NCBI RefSeq assembly: GCF_000282595.1 | Contig: NZ_AKIZ01000014.1 | Coordinates: 272,088-336,087, forward strand | Source of the DNA: Phyllobacterium sp. YR531 | GTDB taxonomy: Bacteria > Pseudomonadota > Alphaproteobacteria > Rhizobiales > Rhizobiaceae | Reading direction: 5' to 3' | DNA: 64,000 nucleotides | Shown: positions 36,338 to 45,997 of the stretch, in pieces | Layout of the letters: each line of letters opens with the position of its first letter | How positions within the stretch are numbered: position 1 is the first letter of the stretch | The notes under the pieces: generated by a model | Seen by the model: the letters and a program-made list of their open reading frames with translations, nothing else | Told to the model about the DNA's origin: nothing | Database searches by the model: none | Translations under genes and position numbers: made by a program

Positions 36338-37942
36338 ATGACGATCACCAGTACAAAAGATACAGGCCCGATTGGTGCCGATCATCCGCTGGGTAAACCC
36401 GGCAAGTTGGGCAATCTGCCGAATTATGCCGTGGTGGCAATTCTGATTGGCGGTCTGTTCTATGTGGCTTGGTCACTCACACAGGATTTGACCAGCTCGG
36501 TTGCAGTGCCGTGGATACTGTTGGGTCTGGCACTGGTCACGGCTCTCGGTTTTGAGTTTGTGAACGGCTTCCATGACACGGCCAATGCTGTAGCGACCGT
36601 CATCTATACCAATTCCTTGCCTGCTGAGATCGCTGTCATATGGTCAGGCTTTTTCAACTTCCTCGGCGTTCTTACCGCAAGCGGCGCGGTTGCCTTTGGC
36701 ATCATATCGCTTCTTCCAGTGGAACTTATCATGCAGGTCGGTTCCAGCGCCGGTCTTGCAATGGTGTTTTCGCTGCTGACAGCGGCAATCCTTTGGAATC
36801 TTGGCACGTGGTATCTCGGCCTGCCATCTTCAAGTTCGCACACGCTCATCGGTTCGATCGTCGGGGTTGGCCTTGCCAATCAGTTTCTGGCGCCTGCCGG
36901 GACCGCGACAAGTGGTGTCGACTGGTCCAAGGCGACGGAAGTTGGCATGTCCCTGCTTGTTTCGCCGCTTGTCGGTTTCGGTGCCGCTGCCTTGCTGTTG
37001 CTGGCGATGAAGCTTTTCATCCGCAACAAGGCGCTCTACGAAGCGCCAAAGGGCAGCACACCTCCACCATTCTGGATCAGGGCATTGCTTATTTTCACAT
37101 GCACCGGCGTTTCCTTTGCCCACGGTTCGAATGATGGCCAAAAAGGCATGGGCTTGATCATGCTGATCTTGATCGGCGTCGTTCCGACCGCCTTTGCTCT
37201 GAACCGCACACCGGATGTCAATTATCTGGAGGCCTACAAGTCCGCATCTGTTGCTGCTGCCGATACTTTGCAGAAATATGAAAAGCCCGGCATTACCGTG
37301 TCCGACTCCAGAAAAGTGGTTGGCGATGCGGTGCGTAACAAAACATGGAGCGACGAAACGACAGTCGGTCTGCGCCAGCTCATCACTGATACACATACGA
37401 ATGTTTCGCCCTATGGTTCTGTTGCCAACGTACCTGATGGCATGGTCAGCAATACCCGTAACGATATGTATCTTACTGGTGAGGCGCTGAAACTGATCGA
37501 AAAAAACAAGCTGCTTCCCGTCGAGCCAGCTGATTTGGCGGCCATCAAAACCTATCACAAGGCAATCGACGACGCGACGAAGTTCATTCCGACTTGGGTA
37601 AAGGTTGCCGTCGCGCTGGCGCTTGGGCTGGGCACCATGGTCGGCTGGAAGCGCATCGTTGTCACGGTAGGCGAAAAGATTGGCAAGACGCATTTGACCT
37701 ACGGGCAGGGTGCCTCAGCCGAACTGGTGGCCATGGGCACGATCTTTACAGCGGACACACTGGGTTTGCCGGTTTCCACGACGCATATTCTGTCGTCCGG
37801 CGTGGCAGGAACAATGACCGCCAACGGGTCCGGGCTGCAAATGTCGACAGTCCGCAATCTGTTAATGGCATGGGTTCTCACGCTGCCCGTGTCGATCGGG
37901 CTATCGTTCACACTGTTTATTATCCTACGGCAGTTGATCTAA
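36338..37942 (+). CDS. pit: inorganic phosphate transporter (PiT family)
   Basis: A 534-residue low-affinity phosphate permease. Both PiT signature repeats are visible: EFVNGFHDTANAVATVIYT (about 68-86) with SSSSHTLIGSIVGVGLAN, and FAHGSNDGQKGMG (about 260) with LPVSTTHILSSGVAGTM (about 475). The hydrophilic loop between the halves (about 290-420) is long, as in other alphaproteobacterial Pit proteins. GAGGGG precedes the ATG. No PhoU-like (DUF47) partner is adjacent. Confidence 0.94.
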   Translation: MTITSTKDTGPIGADHPLGKPGKLGNLPNYAVVAILIGGLFYVAWSLTQDLTSSVAVPWILLGLALVTALGFEFVNGFHDTANAVATVIYTNSLPAEIAVIWSGFFNFLGVLTASGAVAFGIISLLPVELIMQVGSSAGLAMVFSLLTAAILWNLGTWYLGLPSSSSHTLIGSIVGVGLANQFLAPAGTATSGVDWSKATEVGMSLLVSPLVGFGAAALLLLAMKLFIRNKALYEAPKGSTPPPFWIRALLIFTCTGVSFAHGSNDGQKGMGLIMLILIGVVPTAFALNRTPDVNYLEAYKSASVAAADTLQKYEKPGITVSDSRKVVGDAVRNKTWSDETTVGLRQLITDTHTNVSPYGSVANVPDGMVSNTRNDMYLTGEALKLIEKNKLLPVEPADLAAIKTYHKAIDDATKFIPTWVKVAVALALGLGTMVGWKRIVVTVGEKIGKTHLTYGQGASAELVAMGTIFTADTLGLPVSTTHILSSGVAGTMTANGSGLQMSTVRNLLMAWVLTLPVSIGLSFTLFIILRQLI

Positions 37943-37968
37943 GACGGCGTCGGTTATTTCCCCTTATA

Positions 37969-38075
37969 CCACCTCTCCGTCATCCTCGGGCCCTTGACCC
38001 GAGGATCTAATTTGATCGCGCCAGCGCTGTTCTTTGGGTTCTCGGGTCAAGCCCGAGAATGATGTAGAGGTGAGG
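37969..38075. repeat. palindromic repeat element
   Basis: Two about 40-base arms in inverted orientation flank a 21-base spacer. Each arm is itself a hairpin, CCTCGGG-N7-CCCGAGG on the left and CTCGGG-TCAAG-CCCGAG on the right. Positioned between pit and the terminator of the aceA unit. Similar CTCGGG...CCCGAG palindromes are scattered in alphaproteobacterial intergenic regions. Confidence 0.75.
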
Positions 38076-38100
38076 CACTATCCGAAATCCTGAAAACAAA

Positions 38101-38126
38101 ACCGCCCGCAATTGCTTGCGGGCGGT
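38101..38126 (-). terminator. Rho-independent terminator of the aceA operon
   Basis: An 11-bp perfect stem, ACCGCCCGCAA/TTGCGGGCGGT, with a 4-base loop. Read on the minus strand it is followed by TTTGTTTTC. It lies 51 bases after the small gene downstream of aceA. Confidence 0.88.
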
Positions 38127-38177
38127 TCCGTGTGCCGTGCTGGTCCCAGACCGAACCAGAGAAGGCCACAGCAAATA

Positions 38178-38411
38178 CTACTGCCGGGTAACAACGACCG
38201 GGATCAGAAGATCGCCCCAGTTGCCATCACCACCGTGGTGACGGGCGGAGCGGACCAGTTCCACGGAAACCCCGGCATCAACTGCTTTCATGACAGACTG
38301 GTTGAGGCGGTGCAGATCATTGGCGACCATACGAATGACAGCCTGCTGGTCCGCATTCATGGAGGAAGCCTGTTCCTCAGCCCGTTCTTTTACGCGTGAA
38401 ATGGAAGCCAT
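38178..38411 (-). CDS. small protein co-transcribed with isocitrate lyase
   Basis: A 77-residue soluble protein, helical at the N-terminus (SRVKERAEEQASSMNADQQ) with a C-terminal HHGGDGNWGDLLIPVVV. No recognised domain. AGGAG lies 8 bases before the ATG, and the gene starts 22 bases after the aceA stop and ends at the shared terminator, so it is almost certainly expressed with aceA. Function unknown. Confidence 0.75.
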   Translation of the reverse strand: MASISRVKERAEEQASSMNADQQAVIRMVANDLHRLNQSVMKAVDAGVSVELVRSARHHGGDGNWGDLLIPVVVTRQ

Positions 38412-38433
38412 GATTGTTCTCCTCTCGTTATCT

Positions 38434-39723
<1,290 letters not shown>

Positions 39724-39872
39724 TGTCGTCTCCAGAATAAAGTTTTGCTTTTGCGGCGGTCAGATCGGGAGGTGTATATCGCCGTTTCTGTATGACTAAA
39801 TTTACATTGCACTGCGATGAAAGCGAGCAATATCGCCAATTAACGCTGATTTATCGAGTTATCTTGTCGAGC

Positions 39873-39897
39873 GATTTACAATATCCGATTGTAAATC
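39873..39897. promoter_or_regulatory. operator-like palindrome between aceA and its regulator
   Basis: GATTTACAAT-ATCCG-ATTGTAAATC is a perfect 10+5+10 inverted repeat, 150 bases before aceA and 69 before the regulator. Further half-sites of the same word (TTTACA near 39800, TGTAAAT near 39933) flank it. Likely the binding site of the adjacent XRE/IrrE-type regulator, which would control both genes; inference from position and symmetry. Confidence 0.65.
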
Positions 39898-39965
39898 TGT
39901 AAAAATTGTAATATCTTTTTGAAGGCGTTCTAATGTAAATCTTGTCACAGAATGCGGGAGTTGTG

Positions 39966-41411
39966 ATGGCTGAGGGCAAAATCTTTGCAGGTCCGCGCAT
40001 CAGGCGCATTCGCAATGAACAGGGCTTGACGCAGACATCAATGGCCGAAGCGCTCGGCATTTCTCCGTCTTATCTCAACCTGATTGAACGCAACCAGCGT
40101 CCGCTGACTGTGCAACTGCTGCTGAAGCTTTCCTCTACCTACAAGATCGATCTCGATACGCTGCAGCTTGAATCCGGCTCATCCATGGTGGCCCTGAAAG
40201 AGGTGTTCTCCGATCCATTATTGAGTGGTGAATTGCCCGGCGATCAGGAGCTGATCGAGATATCCAATGCTGCGCCTAATGCCGCAACGGGAATGATCAA
40301 GCTTTATCGGGCTTATCGAGAGCAGCAGGAACGTCTGTCTGACCTGTCGGAGCTTCTTGCAAAAGACGGACACACGCCATCACTTTCCGGCACACGGCTG
40401 CCGCTCAATGAAGTGCGCGAAGTCATGGAGCGTCGCGCCAATTATTTTCCGCGCATTGAGGGAGAGGTCGACAGTTTCCTCAATCTGATAAAGCCCGGGG
40501 ATGATCTTTCCGGCGCGTTGAAAGCCTGGCTCAAAAGCGAATATGGCACCACGGTACGTATTCTACCGGTTGCGACCATGCCCAATTGGCGCCGCCGTTA
40601 TGACCGGCATTCCCAACGCCTGTTCCTGTCAGAGCGCCTCTCGCCATTCGACCAATTGCGTGAACTGGCTATGGAAGCGGTACTGATCCGTATGCAGGTG
40701 GTTATCGCCGCCGAAATTCAGGATATGAAGTTCTCGTCGGATGAAGCGCGCCGCATCGCCCGTTTTGAGTTTGGCCGCTACGCCGCCCATGCATTGATGA
40801 TGCCCTATCAGGCGTTCCAGACAGCCGCGACGCGCGCGCGATACGATGTGGATGTGTTGCGTTCCCGGTTTTCGGTTTCTTATGAGCAGGCGGCAAACCG
40901 GCTTACGACGCTTGCCGCTCCCGGCAACGGCATTCCCTTTTTCATGCTCGAAGTCGATCATGCGGGGAACCGTTTCCGCAGGGCAGGGGCACAGGGCTTT
41001 CCGCAGTCGCGCTTCGGTGGCGATTGCCCCAAACTTGCTGCATATGCTGCCTTTTCACAGCCCGGCCAGATATTGGTCGAAGCTGTAGAAATGCCGGATG
41101 GCGCGGAATTTCTCACCATCGCCCGCACACTCGAGGGACCGCAGGGTGCCTTCAACGAGCGCCCGCGTCGTACGGCACTGCTTTTGGGTTGCGATATCGG
41201 CTTTGCCGACGAGACTGTCTATGGCTCAGCCTTGGGCAATCGCAGCATCAGCGCCGCACCACTTGGCAAATTTGTTGGCGTCACGCCGGTCGGCCCTGCC
41301 TGCCGCCTATGCGAACGTTCGGCCTGCCTTTCCCGTGCCGAACCGCCGGTCACACGCCCACTCGGCCTTGATGAAATGGTCACGGGCTTGAGTGCCTTTG
41401 ATTTTCAGTAG
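39966..41411 (+). CDS. ScfR/RamB-type transcriptional regulator
   Basis: A 481-residue regulator. An N-terminal XRE HTH (IRRIRNEQGLTQTSMAEALGISPSYLNLIERNQRPL) is followed by a long middle region containing an ImmA/IrrE-like segment. A C-terminal DUF2083-type domain ends in PACRLCERSACLSRAEPPVTRPL with conserved cysteines. Members (RamB, ScfR, PrpC regulators) control acetate, glyoxylate or propionate genes in response to acyl-CoA. The ATG at 39966 has GGGAG at 6-base spacing; a TTG at 39942 is less likely. Divergence from aceA strongly suggests it regulates the glyoxylate shunt. Confidence 0.88.
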   Translation: MAEGKIFAGPRIRRIRNEQGLTQTSMAEALGISPSYLNLIERNQRPLTVQLLLKLSSTYKIDLDTLQLESGSSMVALKEVFSDPLLSGELPGDQELIEISNAAPNAATGMIKLYRAYREQQERLSDLSELLAKDGHTPSLSGTRLPLNEVREVMERRANYFPRIEGEVDSFLNLIKPGDDLSGALKAWLKSEYGTTVRILPVATMPNWRRRYDRHSQRLFLSERLSPFDQLRELAMEAVLIRMQVVIAAEIQDMKFSSDEARRIARFEFGRYAAHALMMPYQAFQTAATRARYDVDVLRSRFSVSYEQAANRLTTLAAPGNGIPFFMLEVDHAGNRFRRAGAQGFPQSRFGGDCPKLAAYAAFSQPGQILVEAVEMPDGAEFLTIARTLEGPQGAFNERPRRTALLLGCDIGFADETVYGSALGNRSISAAPLGKFVGVTPVGPACRLCERSACLSRAEPPVTRPLGLDEMVTGLSAFDFQ

Positions 41412-42281
41412 TTATCCTCTTGGCCTTAATCCGCGAAACAGTGGTTGCTGTTTTTCAATCAACTGCGCTAGCCGCTCCACCAGGGTGCGGATTTCCGGGC
41501 GATGCCTGTCATCATTATGCATGACGAGCCATTGCCGGTGATAAAGCGGTTTTATATCCTCTCCGGCGCGCACCAGCGCGGGGTCGGTATCGCCGACAAA
41601 GCAGGGCAGAACACCGCGCCCTGCACCACTACGCAAAAGATCGTGCAGCATGCGCGGTGTGTTCGCCCAGATCGTTACCCACAGATCGGTCTGCGCCAGT
41701 AGCCAGCGCGCCGAGGGGGCGACCGCGTCGTCTGCCCCGATACCCACCCAATTGCAGTCACGGACCATGTTGAAGTGGCTGGCACAATAGGGCGCATAGG
41801 CAACATCGCCTATCGGGCGGGCAGCAAGGCTTGTGCTTTCCGGAAAAGAGTTGCGAATGCCGATTTCCGCCTCCCGGTGCGCGAGGTCGAGGCGGATTTC
41901 TGCCGTCTTGAAGCAAAGGCGAAAGGGATCATCCGGGGTCCAAAGCTGCGCCAGATTAACTGCCATGAAATGCGACATCCAACTCCCCGCGGATATGCGG
42001 ACCGTTGGCAACTCGTTGACGCCTTCATTCCAGGCGCCAATGGATTGTGCAGCTTCGTTCATGGCTAGTACATGAGTCAAAAGCGCTTGGCCGTCCTTGG
42101 TCAGGGAATAGCCGGTTTGCCTGCGCACAAAAAAGTTGCGGCCCATCCGGTGTTCCAACGCAAGCAGACGCCGCCCGATTGTTGCCGGACTGGCACCGGT
42201 CTTTTCCGATGCGCCAGTTAGCCCGCCTTCGCGAGCAACATGCAGGAACAGCTTCAGATCATCCCAATTCTCATTTTTCAT
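41412..42281 (-). CDS. LysR family transcriptional regulator
   Basis: A 289-residue LysR protein. The N-terminal winged HTH (WDDLKLFLHVAREGGLTGASEKTGASPATIGRRLLALEHRMGRNFFVRR) is clear; the C-terminal effector domain is moderately conserved. The ATG at 42281 (MKNENWDDLK) is the natural start. Its stop is adjacent to that of the convergent ScfR-type gene with no gap. Target genes not evident. Confidence 0.88.
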   Translation of the reverse strand: MKNENWDDLKLFLHVAREGGLTGASEKTGASPATIGRRLLALEHRMGRNFFVRRQTGYSLTKDGQALLTHVLAMNEAAQSIGAWNEGVNELPTVRISAGSWMSHFMAVNLAQLWTPDDPFRLCFKTAEIRLDLAHREAEIGIRNSFPESTSLAARPIGDVAYAPYCASHFNMVRDCNWVGIGADDAVAPSARWLLAQTDLWVTIWANTPRMLHDLLRSGAGRGVLPCFVGDTDPALVRAGEDIKPLYHRQWLVMHNDDRHRPEIRTLVERLAQLIEKQQPLFRGLRPRG

Positions 42282-42376
42282 TTGTGAAAAACCTGTTTCA
42301 TCGGAGCGCGTAGATATGGAGGAATAACCTGCCCATTTTACAATTTCGTGCAATTCATTTTTTGCTGGAGATAAAT

Positions 42377-42562
42377 ATGAGCAGTTATTATTACCTTTTG
42401 TGGGCTATTACGAAGCAGCACATCACGTCAGGCAAGAAGCGCCGGATGCCGGAGGATGAGTATTACGAAAAATATGGGCGGTCGCCCGGTCGATTCTCGT
42501 CCCTCTGGAAGCGTTTATTTGTGCTAGTGCGTTCACTGGTTTCCGGGTCAAAAAGCTCGTGA
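42377..42562 (+). CDS. small basic protein, hypothetical
   Basis: A possible 61-residue protein, rich in Tyr, Lys and Ser, with a weakly hydrophobic N-terminus (SSYYYLLWAI) and basic middle. TGGAG at 7-base spacing before the ATG is the main support. No family recognised. It diverges from the LysR gene by 95 bases. Confidence 0.4.
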   Translation: MSSYYYLLWAITKQHITSGKKRRMPEDEYYEKYGRSPGRFSSLWKRLFVLVRSLVSGSKSS

Positions 42563-42769
42563 CCACAAGAAGTTGAACCTAAAAAACATCATGTCAAAGC
42601 AACTTTCCGCATCAGAGTTGCCCGATCCCAGTTGACGAAGTGATCGCAATCTAAAAAGGTAGGGGAAACTCACCTGTGCGGTGCGCCTTGCAGGTGCACA
42701 AAGATACAGCGGAACATCGATCTGGGAACAAGCGGCATTGTTGGAGATGCCGGCAGCATGGAGAAAATA

Positions 42770-43858
42770 ATGGGTATCAAAACTGTATTGTTGACCGCAA
42801 CGCTTGCGCTGGGGCTGACAACGTCTGTTTGGGCGCAGGAACGCGTCGTCAATGTGTATAACTGGTCTGACTATATCGATCCGACCACACTTGAAGATTT
42901 TACCAAGGAAACTGGAATCAAGGTTGTCTATGACACCTTCGATTCCAATGAAATTCTCGAAACCAAGCTTCTGGCCGGTGGTACAGGCTATGACGTTGTT
43001 GTTCCGACAGCATCGTTCTTGCAGCGCCAGATCGCTGCCGGTGTGTTCCAGAAGCTGGATAAGTCCAAGCTGCCGAACCTTTCCAACATGTGGGATGTCA
43101 TCAGCGAACGTATTCAGAAATATGATCCCGGCAACGAGTATGCCGTTGACTGGATGTGGGGCACCACTGGCCTCGGCTACAATGTCGCCAAGGCCAAGGA
43201 AATCCTCGGTACCGACGAGCCGCCGACATGGGACGCGTTGTTCAAGCCGGAGCTGGCCGCGAAGTTCAAGGACTGCGGTATCAATGTTCTTGATTCGGCG
43301 ACCGATGTGATGCCGTCCGTTCTTGCCTATCTGGGCCTCGATCCTGATAGCAAGAATCCGGATGATCTGGCAAAGGCGGGCGAATTGCTTGAGAAAGTTC
43401 GCCCGAACATCCGCAAGTTCCATTCGTCCGAATACATTAACGGTCTGGCAAATGGCGACGTTTGCCTGGCGCTTGGCTATTCCGGCGATATTTTCCAGGC
43501 TCGCGATCGTGCTGCGGAAGCCAAGGCTGGCGTCGAGGTTGGTTATGCCATTCCCGGCGCTGCGCAAATGTGGTTTGACGTGCTGGCAATTCCGGCCGAC
43601 GCGCCACACGTGGCCGAAGCACATGAGCTCATCAACTATCTGATGCGTCCGGATGTTGCCGCCAAGGCTTCCAATGTCGTGTTCTACGCCAATGGCAACA
43701 AAGCCTCGCAGGAGTTTGTCAGCAAGGAAATCATGGATGACCCGGCGATCTACCCGACGCCAGAGGTTCTTGGAAAGCTGTTCACGGTTACCCCCTATGA
43801 TACAAAGGTGCAGCGCGTTGTAACGCGCCTGTGGACGAAAGTTGTAACAGGCCAATAA
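42770..43858 (+). CDS. potF: putrescine ABC transporter, periplasmic binding protein
   Basis: A 362-residue PotF/PotD-type binding protein. A signal peptide (MGIKTVLLTATLALGLTTSVWA) precedes the mature start QERVVNVYNWSDYIDP, the family's hallmark N-terminus; WMWGTTGLGYNVAK and EYINGLANGDVCLALGYSGD are also typical. GGAG sits 7 bases before the ATG at 42770; an ATG at 42758 is an alternative. First gene of potFGHI, separated from potG by a strong hairpin. Confidence 0.93.
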   Translation: MGIKTVLLTATLALGLTTSVWAQERVVNVYNWSDYIDPTTLEDFTKETGIKVVYDTFDSNEILETKLLAGGTGYDVVVPTASFLQRQIAAGVFQKLDKSKLPNLSNMWDVISERIQKYDPGNEYAVDWMWGTTGLGYNVAKAKEILGTDEPPTWDALFKPELAAKFKDCGINVLDSATDVMPSVLAYLGLDPDSKNPDDLAKAGELLEKVRPNIRKFHSSEYINGLANGDVCLALGYSGDIFQARDRAAEAKAGVEVGYAIPGAAQMWFDVLAIPADAPHVAEAHELINYLMRPDVAAKASNVVFYANGNKASQEFVSKEIMDDPAIYPTPEVLGKLFTVTPYDTKVQRVVTRLWTKVVTGQ

Positions 43859-43864
43859 CATGCA

Positions 43865-43895
43865 AAAGACCCCGGCAACCAATGCCGGGGTCTTT
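43865..43895 (+). terminator. intercistronic terminator-like hairpin (potF/potG)
   Basis: A perfect 13-bp stem AAAGACCCCGGCA/TGCCGGGGTCTTT with a 5-base loop, beginning seven bases after the potF stop and 31 bases before potG. The T-run is short. Such hairpins commonly protect or partly terminate the binding-protein transcript so that it exceeds the membrane components. Confidence 0.7.
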
Positions 43896-43925
43896 CAACA
43901 AAAGCGATAGAATATCGGGGACATC

Positions 43926-45071
43926 ATGAAGTCATTGGGAAGTTTTCGACGCAAATTCGCACCGTGGAATGATCCGGAAGCAAAGCCCTTCATTGCTATC
44001 GAGAACGTCACCAAGAGGTTCGGTGACTTTACCGCCGTGGATGATCTTTCCCTGAATATCTATAATCGCGAGTTCTTTGCGCTGCTTGGAGCATCCGGCT
44101 GTGGCAAGTCAACCCTGCTCCGCATGCTGGCTGGCTTCGAAACGCCCACATCGGGCCGCATCCTGATCGATGGTCAGGACATGAGCGGTATCCCGCCCTA
44201 CAAGCGCCCGGTCAACATGATGTTCCAGTCCTATGCACTGTTTCCGCATATGACTGTCGAGGCAAATATCGCCTTCGGTCTGAAGCAGGATGGCATGCCG
44301 AAAAACGAGATTGAAGCGCGCGTCGCGGAGATGCTCAAGCTGGTCAAGCTCGAGCAATTTGCCAAACGCAAGCCGCACCAGCTTTCCGGTGGCCAGCGCC
44401 AGCGCGTTGCTCTGGCCCGTTGCGTGGCCAAGCGCCCCAAAGTGCTGCTTCTCGATGAGCCTTTGGGCGCGCTGGACAAGAAGCTGCGGGAAGAAACCCA
44501 GTTCGAGCTGATGGACCTGCAAATGAAGCTGGGCCTGACATTCGTTGTCGTGACCCATGATCAGGAGGAGGCCATGACCATGTCCGATCGCATCGCGGTC
44601 ATGGATAAGGGCAAAGTCAAACAGGTTGCAACACCTGCGGAAGTCTATGAGGCTCCGAATTCGAAATTTGTCGCCGACTTCATCGGCAATGTGAACATGT
44701 TCGAAGGCACCGCCGCGGCGGTGGAAAACGGCAAGATTGACATTGATGTTGCCGCCGACAAGATGACCATCCGTACCGATGCGACGCGCAACTGTTCCGT
44801 TGGGCAAACTGTCGGCTTTGCCATCCGGCCGGAGAAAATCCGCCTCAGCCGCAAAGAGCCAGCCAATCCTGCCGTTAATGCCGCTTATGGTGAACTTTAC
44901 GATATCGCCTATTTCGGGGACATGACGGTGTTCCATGTGCGGCTTGAAAATGGCCGTATCATCAAGGCCGCAAGTCTCAATGCGGTTCGCACCGTGGAAG
45001 ACCCGCTGGGCTATGAGGATATGGTTTGGGTCAACTTCGATACCGATGCCGGTATTCTTCTGACCGCGTGA
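43926..45071 (+). CDS. potG: putrescine ABC transporter, ATP-binding protein
   Basis: A 381-residue ATPase. Walker A GASGCGKST, Q-loop MMFQSYALFPHM, signature LSGGQRQRVALARCV, Walker B VLLLDEPLGALDKKLR and the H-loop VVTHDQEEAMTMSDR are all intact, with a C-terminal TOBE domain (from about 290). GGGGAC precedes the ATG. Energises polyamine import with PotH and PotI. Confidence 0.96.
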   Translation: MKSLGSFRRKFAPWNDPEAKPFIAIENVTKRFGDFTAVDDLSLNIYNREFFALLGASGCGKSTLLRMLAGFETPTSGRILIDGQDMSGIPPYKRPVNMMFQSYALFPHMTVEANIAFGLKQDGMPKNEIEARVAEMLKLVKLEQFAKRKPHQLSGGQRQRVALARCVAKRPKVLLLDEPLGALDKKLREETQFELMDLQMKLGLTFVVVTHDQEEAMTMSDRIAVMDKGKVKQVATPAEVYEAPNSKFVADFIGNVNMFEGTAAAVENGKIDIDVAADKMTIRTDATRNCSVGQTVGFAIRPEKIRLSRKEPANPAVNAAYGELYDIAYFGDMTVFHVRLENGRIIKAASLNAVRTVEDPLGYEDMVWVNFDTDAGILLTA

Positions 45072-45084
45072 GGAGGGCTATGCA

Positions 45085-45996
45085 ATGCAAAAATTGATAG
45101 CCTCTGTCACAAGCCGGCTGGTCATCAGCATCCCTTATCTATGGCTGTTGGTTTTCTTTCTTATCCCGTTCATTATCGTATTCAAGATTTCGCTATCCGA
45201 AGTGGCGATGGCCATTCCGCCTTATACGCCGGTGGTGGATATTACAGCGGGCATCAAGTCTGTCTTCAACAGCATATCGCAGTTTTCCTGGGATAATTAT
45301 GTCTGGCTGGTCGAAGACCCGCTTTATTACAAAGCCTATATATCAAGCCTAGTCATCGCGATTGTCTCGACATTCCTCACGCTTATTATCGGCTATCCGA
45401 TTGCCTATGGTATGGCGCGGGCCCCGGCGACAATCCGCCCAACGCTGCTGATGCTGGTTATCCTGCCATTCTGGACGAGTTTTCTTATCCGCGTTTATGC
45501 GTGGATTGGTATTCTAAAACCCGAAGGCCTGCTCAATCAGTTCCTCATGTGGGCCAACGTTATCGATACGCCGCTAAACATTCTCAACACCAATACCGCC
45601 ATCTTCATCGGAATTGTCTATTCATATCTGCCATTCCTTGTGCTGCCGATTTATTCGGCACTGGAAAAGATGGATTATTCGCTTGTGGAAGCGGCTGAAG
45701 ATCTTGGCTGTACGCCTCTCATGGCGTTCTGGAAGATCACTTTCCCGCTGTCCATGCCCGGCGTCATCGCTGGCTGTTTCCTTGTTTTCATTCCTGCCAC
45801 AGGCGAATTCGTCATCCCTGATCTGTTGGGCGGTTCATCGACACTCATGATCGGCAAGACATTGTGGAGCGAGTTCTTCTCGAACCGCGACTGGCCGGTT
45901 TCATCAGCTGTTGCCGTTATCCTGCTGTTGCTGCTGGTTGTGCCCATTGTGCTGTTCCAACGGTCCGAAGCCAAAGCCCAGGAAAGCGAGAAATAA
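45085..45996 (+). CDS. potH: putrescine ABC transporter, permease
   Basis: A 303-residue inner-membrane permease with about six membrane segments and the binding-protein-dependent motif EAAEDLGCTPLMAFWKITFPLSMPGVIAG that contacts the ATPase. AGGAGGGC is 8 bases before the ATG. Co-transcribed with potG (13-base gap) and potI (1-base gap). Confidence 0.95.
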   Translation: MQKLIASVTSRLVISIPYLWLLVFFLIPFIIVFKISLSEVAMAIPPYTPVVDITAGIKSVFNSISQFSWDNYVWLVEDPLYYKAYISSLVIAIVSTFLTLIIGYPIAYGMARAPATIRPTLLMLVILPFWTSFLIRVYAWIGILKPEGLLNQFLMWANVIDTPLNILNTNTAIFIGIVYSYLPFLVLPIYSALEKMDYSLVEAAEDLGCTPLMAFWKITFPLSMPGVIAGCFLVFIPATGEFVIPDLLGGSSTLMIGKTLWSEFFSNRDWPVSSAVAVILLLLLVVPIVLFQRSEAKAQESEK

Positions 45997-45997
45997 T

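Noticed and set aside
42548..43882. 444-residue open frame antisense to potF
   Set aside because: A shadow frame produced by codon bias of potF; no domain signature or ribosome binding site.
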